From CAVRUH01 sp963822595 (lineage in GTDB: Bacteria; Chlamydiota; Chlamydiia; Chlamydiales; Waddliaceae), in contig CAWGIG010000002.1 in assembly GCA_963822595.1 (NCBI GenBank), positions 1 to 64,000 on the forward strand: a stretch of 64,000 bases of DNA. The letters run 5' to 3'. The notes beneath the pieces were generated by a model. That model worked only from the letters and a program-made list of their open reading frames with translations, was not told the DNA's origin and ran no database searches. Shown one piece after another: positions 1-7,721 of this stretch; positions within the stretch are counted from its first letter, which is position 1, and the number at the start of each line of letters is the position of its first letter. Both the position numbers and the translations under genes were made by a program.

Positions 1-2
1 AT

Positions 3-560
3 TCTGAGCCTATTTTAGGAATGGCAGCCATTACTCATCTTTATTTTGAAAGCATTCATCCCTTTGAAGATGGAAATGGAAGAATCGGACGTGTTCTGGT
101 AGAAAAAATTCTTTCTCAGGGGATAGGAAAACCCGCCTTAATTGCTGTTTCTAAGTTTATTGAAAAACGCAAAAAAGAATATTATGCCGAATTAGGAAAA
201 TGCAATAAGACATTGGCAGTACAGGATTGGGTCGATTTTTTTGGAGACGTGATCTTGCAAGCCCAACAAGATTCTATTCTACTTCTTGACTTTTTAATTA
301 AAAAATCAAAAATTCTTACAGAACTTTCAGGGAAACTAAATCCACGACAAGAGAAAGTTTTGCTTCGAATGTTTGCCGAGGTGTTCGAAGGTTTTGCCGG
401 AGGATTAAGCGCTGAGAAATACATCACAATAACAAAGTCATCGCGAGCTACAGCGACTCGGGATTTAGTTGATTTAGTACAAATGGGTGCCCTGAAAAAG
501 TACAGGAGAACTCAAGCATACCCGCTATTGGATAAACATATAAACGGAAGTGTTAAATGA
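3..560 (+). CDS. Fic-domain protein, 3' part (start outside window)
   Basis: The reading frame is open to the left edge, so the N-terminus is missing. The visible part carries the Fic active-site motif HPFEDGNGRIGR, which matches HxFx(D/E)GNGRxxR with catalytic His and phosphate-binding residues intact. About 150 further residues follow and look like the winged-helix-type C-terminal region common in Fic proteins. Known members transfer AMP or other nucleotide phosphates to Ser, Thr or Tyr of target proteins. Whether an inhibitory helix is present cannot be judged because it could lie upstream. The stop codon overlaps the ATG of the next gene (ATGA), which suggests translational coupling to the LRR gene. 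Confidence 0.9.
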   Translation, partial: SEPILGMAAITHLYFESIHPFEDGNGRIGRVLVEKILSQGIGKPALIAVSKFIEKRKKEYYAELGKCNKTLAVQDWVDFFGDVILQAQQDSILLLDFLIKKSKILTELSGKLNPRQEKVLLRMFAEVFEGFAGGLSAEKYITITKSSRATATRDLVDLVQMGALKKYRRTQAYPLLDKHINGSVK

Positions 561-1419
561 GGGTGTCCCAAAGGGATATTTGGTTAGATGATCTTCAGAT
601 AAGTGCAATATCATCTGAAGTACTTCAGAGGACAGATCTCAAACGATTGAGTTGTTATAAAAATAATCTGGATCATATTCCTGAAGCGCTTTTCGAACGA
701 AAAATCTCGAGAGACTTAATCTTAGCGCTAATCTTATTTCTCATCTACCCGAAACGATTGAGAAACTGCTAATGCTGGAAGTGTTGGATCTTAATCATAA
801 CAAAATAACAAAACTCCCAACATCTATTGGCAGTCTAAAAAACTTGCAGTTTTTGTATGTCGGTGGAAATAAACTAGATTCATTGCCTGAATCCTTTCAA
901 AATTTGAAGCTGTTACGTTATTTAAACATTACGTACAACCAGTTTAAGGAGCTACCTGCATGCCTTAGTGGTCTTGAAGGCCTAATCGAATTGAGGATCT
1001 ATAATAATCAGATAACTGAATTACCACACTTCATCGGAAAACTTCGGGAATTAAAGGAAATTCATGCCATGAAAAATAAGATTAACACTCTATCTGAAAA
1101 CATAGGATCTTTGCAAAATCTGAGAAAATTGATCCTTGAGGATAATCAGCTTGAAACACTTCCTGAGATTATGGGTGAGCTTAGCCGTTTAACCGATCTT
1201 GATCTAAGAACGAATAAAATTACCTTTTTACCTGCATCTATAGGAAGTATAAAAACTCTGCGGTTTTTAGATTTGCGCGATAACAGACTTACAACACTTC
1301 CTAGGACTATTTTAGACCTTGTTCATCTTGAAAAATTGGATGTTCGCTTAAATAAAAATCTGGTAATCCCCAAATGGTTTCACGAGCTTCAAGAACGAGG
1401 CTGTACTGTTTACTTCTAA
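557..1419 (+). CDS. Leucine-rich-repeat protein, frameshifted as sequenced
   Basis: About ten LRRs of 23 residues (LxxLxLxxNxIxxLPxxIxxL type, as in bacterial and Ras-group LRR proteins) fill the protein. The frame breaks at the A-run at 700-704. Upstream the protein reads to ALFER. Restoring one base continues with KNLERLNLSANLISHLPETI, a perfect repeat that joins the second frame beginning near 772. The total length is one base short of a multiple of three, consistent with a single deletion. It starts inside the stop of the Fic gene, so the two form an operon. No signal peptide or membrane segment is visible. It could be a binding partner or effector working with the Fic protein (inference). 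Confidence 0.8.
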
Positions 1420-1430
1420 GCACCTCAAAT

Positions 1431-2253
1431 CTATTTTTCTTGAAACGCGCGATACTCGTTTGTTTCCTTTGAACCGTATATACAACACGTAAATATAATC
1501 CTGTTTGTATCCGATTTAGGAACGATAGGAGTTACTCGGTGACGAGAATCTCTGTTATAAAAGGTCACCGCACCACTATGTCGATACGGAATTAATGTTG
1601 ACGTTCCATCTTGCGAAGGTCCATCTCCTCTTTTTCTCTCCATTTCTTTGTAATTCCAGATCGCCACCTTCCCAATCATCCGGATCAGCCAGCATAAAAA
1701 TTGTGGAATAATCCGCGAAACAGGAACAAGGATTATTGAAATTATCGTAATAACCTCCATCGCGATGCCATTCAAGCTCCGGCACCTTTTTTCCTTTATG
1801 AAGGGGAACTCTGATAAGTTCAAAAGCTACCCAAGAACTCTTTTCAGGAAGATCTGCTCCAATTTTATGCGATTGCAGTCCAGCAATGTGAAACAAATTT
1901 ATTACAGCTTTTTGTACCGACTTGCTTAAAGAACCCCAGGATTTAGCTTTATTTCCGGGAAGAAGATCCACAATTTTGGAATCGAATTCCGGCTGTAAAT
2001 TTTTATCCCATTTGATGTATCCATTAAAACAAAAGCATTTTGATTCAGCCACTGCATGGCCTGCGTTCATTTGAATAGGTTTACTTATAGCTTCTTTTAC
2101 TAATACGGATAGACTTTCTGCATCTAAAGCATTTTCTAGATGCTGATAGAGTGGATTTGATCTTAAAGAACGGGATCCCGTAGTTCTCGAACGTTTTGTT
2201 TCGGGCTCTTTAGCAGAATTATCAACAACTTTTGAAGAATATAAAGATATCAT
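1431..2253 (-). CDS. 2-oxoglutarate/Fe(II) oxygenase-like protein, frameshifted
   Basis: The N-terminal part in one frame contains the iron ligand pair HRD (in WHRDGGYYDNF) and ends in GGDLELQRNG. The distal His and the following Arg (SRHRVTPI, NRIIFTCCIYG) lie in the neighbouring frame. The two halves join if one base is removed from the T-run at 1631-1635 (A-run in the gene), and the total length is one base over a multiple of three. H-D-H order and spacing fit the PKHD/prolyl-4-hydroxylase group, which hydroxylates protein side chains. The start is well supported by AAGGAG six bases before ATG. The first about 30 residues are Ser/Arg-rich and may be a targeting segment. Confidence 0.75.
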
Positions 2254-2321
2254 CTACATCTCCTTTTTGGAAATCAACATATAGTCCAAATCAATTATAT
2301 TATTCAAACGAATTCGAGATC

Positions 2322-3315
2322 CTATTGAAAGTGGTCAAAATTTTTATAGTTTATTTGTACCACTTCTCCGTTTTTGTGATAGCTGAGTTTTTCTTTAGGA
2401 TCGTTAGAGATGCGTCCAATATTATAAATAGGTATTTCAAATGTATTTTGAAAAGAATCCTGAATCGATCAAAAGCTATCTTCTGAAACAGTAAAAAGCA
2501 GGCAGTAGTCTTCGCCACCTGTTAAAGCAATTCGAGCGGATCCCATTGTTTTCTAAGCTGACTCGGTTAAATAGGCGGAGATGGTAATCTTGAAATATCC
2601 ATGATAGCTCCATTTTAGAACTTTTAATGATTCGTTTTAAATCGCAGTCTAATCCATCTGAAATGTCCATCATGGCATGAACGACGCTTTGGGTAGCTAA
2701 CCACATTCCCTGTTTAGGATGGGGTTCGGGATGATAGTGCGCGTGAATTAAATACTCAATATCCTCTGTTTTTGGGATATTTTCTCGAATTGCTTTTAAT
2801 CCACCACCGGAATCTCCCAAAAAACCACTCACACATATCAGATCGCCGGGTTTAGCTTGTATCTATATTTTATTCTTTGATAATACTGCACTTCCAATTA
2901 TAGTCATATTGAGAAAAATATCTCTTTTCGATCCTACGGTATCTCCTCCTAAAAGAAGAAGGTCCCATTTCTCACAAGCCTCCTTAACACCTTGAATTAA
3001 TTCACATACCCATGCGCGATCGATTGTTTTTGGAAGAGAGATCGTTAAGAAAGCATATTTTGGTTCACCACCCATCGCAGCGATATCACTTACATTAACT
3101 GCTACAGTTTTATACCCTAGGTCTTTTGGTGGGATTTTATCCTTTATGAAATGAACTCCTTCAACCATAGCATCTGTAGTCGCAATCCAGGCTTTCCCAT
3201 CATCACCGGGAATAACTGCACAATCATCTCCAATTCCTAATATAGAGCCTTTAATGGGAAAGCTTTCTTTCAAATATTCAATAAACTTTTCTTCACCCCA
3301 ATCTTTAAAATCCAT
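2322..3315 (-). pseudogene. thiL: Thiamine-monophosphate kinase remnant
   Basis: The start has AAGGA seven bases before ATG (MDFKDWGEEKF). ThiL motifs are clear: GIGDDCAVI, TTDAMVEGVHF, NVSDIAAMGGEPKYAF, GGDTVGS, KPGDLICVSGF, DISDGL and GGEDYCLLFT. ThiL phosphorylates thiamine monophosphate to the diphosphate. The frame is broken repeatedly: an in-frame TAG near 2862, at least two frame changes between 2560 and 2640, another TAG near 2555 and a TGA near 2475 before the C-terminal piece that ends at 2322. Because nonsense codons accompany the indels, this looks like real decay rather than a single sequencing slip. No other thiamine gene is present in the window. Confidence 0.82.
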
Positions 3316-3437
3316 TTTTTTATCCTTTTTGTAATTCGGATAGCCAGATCCTTTCGACGTTTGATTAATCAACGTCATCAATTGCTATAACAGGTGTAGG
3401 TGATAAAGTACAAACTTGTCTTAAACAAGCAATCATT

Positions 3438-4469
3438 TTAATTAATTTTTTGAATGATTTGTGTACATGATTCTTGTATGTTTGATAAATATTTCAGTGT
3501 TTTAAGAACTTGTATTACCTGATCAATCGCTAAATCAGCGGAATTTTCGGAAAGACTTCTCTTAATATTGAAAGCTAACCAATTCAGCCAATTTCCAAAT
3601 ATTCCATAAAAAGCTTGGGAAGTAGTGTCGGAAAGTTGCGCACCCGCAGCAATATATTCGGTTATCATGCTCTCAAATATATCAAAATTTAGATTACACG
3701 AAGTTATTCCACCCCAATCTAATGCAGCATTAATAATTTCCATTGATGGATTAAGCAGCCTTGCCGATTCCCAGTCAATTAAGATAGGATTACCTTCAAT
3801 ATCCCATAAAACATTCTTCTGATCCAAATCGCCGTGGCTAACGACAAGCGCAGCATTTAAACATTGGATGGATTTTTTGAACTTGTCATTCCAGCGAATG
3901 ATATCATCAAGCATTTCTTGCAAATCATCCGCAAAGGGGAGTCGTTCAAGTGCAGAACGGCTTGCTAATTCTCGAAATTCATCATTCGTGTGATATGGCC
4001 ATATAGGTTCCTTGAAACCATGGAATATTAGTTTTTGCTTATGGATACTCGCTAATATAGCCGCTATTTTACGAGCTTGAGTGATGCTAATGCTCACCAA
4101 AGGTGCTCCATGAAACCATGGATAAACGATGAATGTCATATTCGAGACGTTAATCAACGAACAATCGTTATAAACAATGCTTTCTGATACGGGAATACCA
4201 TTTTGTGCAAACAAACGGGCCACTTGTTCTGTTTTTTCATAGGTTTGAACAACTTCTTCGTTACTGATAATGGAAGGATTCAACTCTTTAACAGCATACT
4301 CACCAGCATCAGTTCGAACATGCCACATCCGATGCAGGTAACCGCCGCTCACTTTCTCTGGAATATTTGATATCTTATCTAATTTAAGCAAGTAGCAGAG
4401 AGTTTTTATATTGGAGAAACTATCTCCTGTTGGTTTGTCTAAATAGTTCATAGTAAATATTATATACAT
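3438..4469 (-). CDS. Aminoglycoside-phosphotransferase-family kinase
   Basis: This is a protein of about 340 residues with the APH/choline-kinase fold motifs: a Brenner-type catalytic motif SHGDLDQKNVLW around residues 210-222 and the metal-binding LIDWESA about 20 residues later. An N-terminal lobe contains EYAVKEL (nucleotide-contacting Lys). Members phosphorylate small hydroxylated substrates such as aminoglycosides, homoserine or choline; the substrate here is unknown. A second in-frame ATG at 4451 (MNYLDKP) is an equally good start, as neither has a clear ribosome site. No signal peptide is visible. The gene stands alone between thiL and a hairpin-rich region on the other strand. Confidence 0.8.
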   Translation of the reverse strand: MYIIFTMNYLDKPTGDSFSNIKTLCYLLKLDKISNIPEKVSGGYLHRMWHVRTDAGEYAVKELNPSIISNEEVVQTYEKTEQVARLFAQNGIPVSESIVYNDCSLINVSNMTFIVYPWFHGAPLVSISITQARKIAAILASIHKQKLIFHGFKEPIWPYHTNDEFRELASRSALERLPFADDLQEMLDDIIRWNDKFKKSIQCLNAALVVSHGDLDQKNVLWDIEGNPILIDWESARLLNPSMEIINAALDWGGITSCNLNFDIFESMITEYIAAGAQLSDTTSQAFYGIFGNWLNWLAFNIKRSLSENSADLAIDQVIQVLKTLKYLSNIQESCTQIIQKIN

Positions 4470-4584
4470 AAAATAGATTATTTGAAAGAAATTCTTCTAA
4501 AATTATTTTAATTATGATATAATTGTAAGGTATTTCAATATAAGGATTTATATGCAAATAAATAGAATAAATTGGATAGATATT

Positions 4585-4850
4585 ACCCATTCTTAGGAGA
4601 CGACGCCTAGGTCGGTGAAACCAAAATTACACTTATCAGCGGAAGGTGGCTTCAAGGCCGCCTTACAGTGGCCAATACAAATAGGAAAATTGGCAGAGGT
4701 TCGGATTTAAGGATGAAAGGATGCCTTAATGAAGCAGGAGCTGAAAGTAACCGCTAACTCTAAAGGAACAGCGGTGAATGAGTCCCTAGTTTGGAAAAGC
4801 CCGATGGCTGTTTTTACAGTAAGAATCAAACGGAATCCTACTTTCTTGAT
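4585..4850 (+). ncRNA. Structured RNA candidate upstream of RNHCP gene
   Basis: This stretch lies in a 414-base region without a convincing gene. Five stems follow one another on the plus strand: 4592-4597/4606-4611 (one G-U pair), 4643-4650/4657-4664 (8 bp with one G-U), 4671-4676/4689-4694, 4707-4712/4724-4729 and 4750-4755/4770-4775. A sixth short hairpin with a T-run (near 4797-4815) resembles a terminator just before the RNHCP ribosome site. It could be a cis-regulatory leader, or the 5' part of a degraded group II intron. I see no reverse transcriptase gene and no domain-V hairpin. I cannot assign a family by eye. Confidence 0.4.
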
Positions 4851-4883
4851 GTTTTGTTCAAAACAAATTCAAGGAGGTATGGA

Positions 4884-5207
4884 ATGGGTAAAAAAGAAGA
4901 AAATACGCATTTTATTTGTGTTGTTTGCCAACACCATGTTAAAGCTTTGCTGCATGGTAGCTATCGCAATCACTGTCCCTTTTGTCTATCATCATTGCAT
5001 GTCGATGATGCGATGCCTGGAGACAGAAATAGCTCTTGTCTGGGTGTTATGAAGGCGATCGGACTAAAGTATCATGCGAAGAAGGGTTGGCAGATCGTGC
5101 ATAACTGCATGAAATGCGGCACGGAAAAATTAAATAAAATCGCTGAGGGTGATGATCAATCGGATGATTGGTCTCAAGTCATTCGTTTAAGTCAGGAAGG
5201 CAAATGA
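4884..5207 (+). CDS. RNHCP-domain zinc-ribbon-like protein
   Basis: A protein of 107 residues beginning MGKKEENTHF. The start is fixed by AAGGAGG six bases upstream; longer upstream frames have no such site. It contains CVVC near the N-terminus, the family-defining YRNHCPFCL, DRNSSCLG and a C-terminal HNCMKCG, giving three cysteine pairs that probably bind zinc. RNHCP-domain proteins are found across bacteria and have no established function. The gene follows the hairpin-rich RNA candidate and ends just before a good terminator, so it is probably a single-gene transcript. Confidence 0.85.
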   Translation: MGKKEENTHFICVVCQHHVKALLHGSYRNHCPFCLSSLHVDDAMPGDRNSSCLGVMKAIGLKYHAKKGWQIVHNCMKCGTEKLNKIAEGDDQSDDWSQVIRLSQEGK

Positions 5208-5261
5208 TTGCAAAAAAACTTTCATCGACTAGCGATTTTTATAGGTATATGAATTTGGATT

Positions 5262-5283
5262 AGCTCGCATCTGCGAGCTTTTC
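5262..5283 (+). terminator. Rho-independent terminator after RNHCP gene
   Basis: AGCTCGC and GCGAGCT form a perfect 7-bp stem with a 4-base loop, followed by TTTT. It sits 55 bases after the RNHCP stop codon. Confidence 0.75.
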
Positions 5284-5305
5284 CGTTTAAACATTGGCTA
5301 TAATT

Positions 5306-5647
5306 CCAATTTTCAACGGAGAGCAATCCAGGTTCTTTTCGTGCCCAAACCGGGAAATAACTAATAAGCATTAGGCAACCAATTTTCAAAGCAGAGACGG
5401 GTTTCCTAAATAACTAGTAGGCCTTAGGCAACCAATTTAACGTACAGACGAGCATTTTAACGATAGAACGATATAACGATATGAACGATAAGAAAAAAAA
5501 GTTAAAAGAAAAGAAAACCTCTTTTTTTCTTTTATCGTTTTATCGTTAAAATGCTCGTCTGTGCGTTAAATTGGTTGTCTAAGGCCTATTAGTTATATCC
5601 CGGTCAGGGGACGATAAGAACCTGGATTGCTCTGTGTTGAAAATTGG
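5306..5647. repeat. Long imperfect palindrome, family 1 copy A
   Basis: This fills most of the 590-base gap between the RNHCP gene and the Lrp regulator. The left arm (CAATCCAGGTTCTT, then CTAATAAGCATTAGGCAACC, then AGACGAGCATTTTAACGATA) is mirrored by the right arm (TATCGTTAAAATGCTCGTCT ... AAGAACCTGGATTG). The left arm carries an extra internal duplication of the GCAACCAATTT segment, so the arms differ in length. The centre is A/T-rich. The segment GCAACCAATTTTCAACGCAG is shared with copy B near 10.9 kb. No gene is visible inside. It is likely a non-coding mobile or repair-generated repeat. Confidence 0.85.
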
Positions 5648-5735
5648 TTACCTTACGTCTATTAGCTGCAATTTATATTTCAAGATAACATCCAAGGTAA
5701 AAGTCTAAAAAAACAGGTGATTAATAGGATATTTG

Positions 5736-5765
5736 TTGACATAACCTTCGTTTATGTGATATAAT
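5736..5765 (+). promoter_or_regulatory. Sigma-70-type promoter for Lrp/LysE pair
   Basis: TTGACA at 5736-5741 and TATAAT at 5760-5765, both perfect consensus, with an 18-base spacer. The Lrp-family ATG follows 33 bases later. Confidence 0.8.
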
Positions 5766-5797
5766 GATGACATTAATATACGAAAAGAAGGTAAATT

Positions 5798-6256
5798 ATG
5801 TTAGACACATTGGATTACAAGGTTATAGAATTGCTTTCGTTGAATGGTCGAATGACTTGGGCGGAACTGGCAAGTGCATTAGGTCTGTCTGCCCCCTCGA
5901 CCGCGGAGCGCGTCAAACGTTTAGAGGAAAAAGGCGTAATAACAGGTTACTCCCTAAGACTGAATTATCCATTGCTTGGATATGCTGTTACTGCTTTTGT
6001 TGCAGTGACTCTCGCTCATCCAAAGTACATTGCTGGCTTTACGGAAGCTGTTGATGATCTGAGCGAAATTGAAGAATGCCATCACGTTGCAGGGGACGAT
6101 GACTATTTATTGAAAGTGCGCTGCAAAACAACAAAACATCTTGATGATTTTTTAAATACGAAGTTGAAGTTAATCAAAGGGATCTCCCGTACACGCACAA
6201 CAATTGCGTTGTCGTCTACTAAGGAGTTACCATTAAATATAATTAATAAGGAGTAG
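5798..6256 (+). CDS. Lrp/AsnC-family transcriptional regulator
   Basis: A 152-residue protein of normal family length. Residues 1-55 form the helix-turn-helix (LDYKVIELLSLNGRMTWAEL, then SAPSTAERVKRLEEKGVITGY). The rest is the RAM/AsnC effector-binding domain (AFVAVTL, GDDDYLLKVRC). Members respond to amino acids and often control a neighbouring amino-acid exporter. Here a LysE-type exporter begins two bases after the stop, so the pair is almost certainly an operon in which the regulator senses the exported amino acid. The upstream promoter is a near-perfect sigma-70 match. Confidence 0.93.
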   Translation: MLDTLDYKVIELLSLNGRMTWAELASALGLSAPSTAERVKRLEEKGVITGYSLRLNYPLLGYAVTAFVAVTLAHPKYIAGFTEAVDDLSEIEECHHVAGDDDYLLKVRCKTTKHLDDFLNTKLKLIKGISRTRTTIALSSTKELPLNIINKE

Positions 6257-6258
6257 TT

Positions 6259-6882
6259 ATGTTGCCCAATTTATTAATAAAAGGGTGTCTTATCGGGTTT
6301 TCTATTGCAATGCCTGTAGGTCCGATTGGATTATTGTGTATTAAAAATTCACTTACACGAGGAATGATCTATGGACTTATGGCTGGATTGGGTGCTGCAT
6401 GTGCTGATACGTTATTTGGGGCCCTCGGTGGTTTTGGAATGTCTGCAGTTGGTATTTTTCTAGCTAAGCATCATTTAATTTTGGAATTATTGGGAGGTGT
6501 TTTTATGTGTTATCTAGGTGCTTCGACTTTTTTTGAAAAGATTGTTGAATCATCTGAAAATACTATTGAAGGCAGTTATTGGAGTACATTTTTTTCGACG
6601 TTCTTATTAACTCTGACAAATCCTATGACAGTATTAAGCTTTGCAGGCGTCTATGCAGGATTAGGGGTGGGAGCACTTTCAGATAATTTATCTACTCCCT
6701 TGATCATCACATTGGGTGTGTTTATCGGATCTGCCATTTGGTGGTTGATGTTAAGTACCGTGAGTTCCTGTTTTCGAGAAAAGATGAATAAGAGCGCTAG
6801 AATTTGGCTCAACAGAATTTCGGGTTCTATCATTTTTACATTCGGTCTGTTTGCGCTTTCCGCTGCACTGACTCATTACTGA
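6259..6882 (+). CDS. LysE/RhtB-family amino-acid exporter
   Basis: A 207-residue, very hydrophobic protein with about six membrane helices. The N-terminal signature is typical of LysE/RhtB transporters (AMPVGPIGLLCIKNSLTRG, then GLGAACADTLFG). The family exports basic or branched amino acids or homoserine lactones by proton exchange. The substrate is unknown here, but the adjacent Lrp-type regulator suggests an amino acid. The start codon is preceded by AAGGAG. The stop codon abuts the end of the opposite-strand F-box gene with no gap. Confidence 0.92.
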   Translation: MLPNLLIKGCLIGFSIAMPVGPIGLLCIKNSLTRGMIYGLMAGLGAACADTLFGALGGFGMSAVGIFLAKHHLILELLGGVFMCYLGASTFFEKIVESSENTIEGSYWSTFFSTFLLTLTNPMTVLSFAGVYAGLGVGALSDNLSTPLIITLGVFIGSAIWWLMLSTVSSCFREKMNKSARIWLNRISGSIIFTFGLFALSAALTHY

Positions 6883-7569
6883 CTACCAAAATATTTTCTT
6901 TGCAATGAAACTGACAGCGATAACTCCCGCTACGAAAATAGCAATAGTTCGGTATCTATCAGTTGCTTGCGCATTTTTAATATAATTGCTCCGTTCGCGA
7001 CAATCATATTTATCTATAACCATCCTGATCGGTGTTGCTAAAGGTAAATATAATTTTGCTAAGTCCGTGTAAGATTGAGTATTCTTCATGATGTCGCTCA
7101 CATTGGGAACAACATTAATGTAATTTTTTATATTAACTATTTTTTTGAATTTCTTTGGAAGCGGGGAGTCGTCTCTTGAAAAGATGCAGGTGTCTGTAAT
7201 AGAGATTTCGTGGTTTTTAGGAGCACCACGTTTAATTGTAATTAATAACTGAGTGTCTATACCTTGTAAATAACATTTAAACACCCCTGTTTGATCTTTT
7301 TCTAATTTTTGCATGAATCTATCAAGTCTTTCACTAACCTTTTCTTCGGTAATGCAGATATGTAGGTCGAGAAATTCTTTAAAATTTTGTTTTGGGGAAT
7401 GTAAGTTTGCTCCATAAAGATTAGGAAGCAACTGTTTCCAAAAAATATCACTAGATACAAAGGTTTTCCAATTTTTACTCACCCTGCAGCAGTTTCCTAA
7501 ATCTTTAATGCCAAGATAAGAAAATATCATGACATCCACCCCATTCGGAATAGAATCAAAATTTAACAT
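6883..7569 (-). CDS. F-box-like protein with C-terminal membrane anchor
   Basis: A 228-residue protein. Residues 5-45 match an F-box (IPNGVDVMIFSYLGIKDLGN, then CCRVSKNWKTF). F-box domains recruit targets to SCF ubiquitin ligases in eukaryotes, and amoeba-associated chlamydiae are known to encode many. The middle part is unassigned. Residues 207-228 form one hydrophobic helix followed by Lys residues, a possible tail anchor, which is unusual for an F-box protein. Export through type III secretion is inferred, not shown. Confidence 0.75.
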   Translation of the reverse strand: MLNFDSIPNGVDVMIFSYLGIKDLGNCCRVSKNWKTFVSSDIFWKQLLPNLYGANLHSPKQNFKEFLDLHICITEEKVSERLDRFMQKLEKDQTGVFKCYLQGIDTQLLITIKRGAPKNHEISITDTCIFSRDDSPLPKKFKKIVNIKNYINVVPNVSDIMKNTQSYTDLAKLYLPLATPIRMVIDKYDCRERSNYIKNAQATDRYRTIAIFVAGVIAVSFIAKKIFW

Positions 7570-7721
7570 ACTGGTATCTTCTCCGTTAAATGAACGAACC
7601 TATCATTTCAAGATTTATTATGCAACCTTGGGAGTTCTGGCGTTACCGGAATAAAAATATTGATCATTAAATAAGGATCAGCATAGATTTATTGTCTGAT
7701 TAAACAAGGAGGGGTTGGTAT

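Noticed and set aside
2232..2486. 84-residue plus-strand frame
   Set aside because: It is antisense to the conserved C-terminal part of the thiL remnant.
4585..4850. T-box or cobalamin riboswitch
   Set aside because: I see neither the T-box bulge sequence (TGGNACCGCG type) nor a cobalamin box; only generic hairpins are supported.
4729..5052. 107-residue frame on the plus strand before and across the RNHCP gene
   Set aside because: It overlaps the RNHCP gene in another frame and contains the hairpin region; RNHCP has the ribosome site and the conserved motifs.
5764..6054. 96-residue frame starting at the promoter of the Lrp gene
   Set aside because: It runs in a different frame through the clear Lrp coding sequence and starts at the -10 box.
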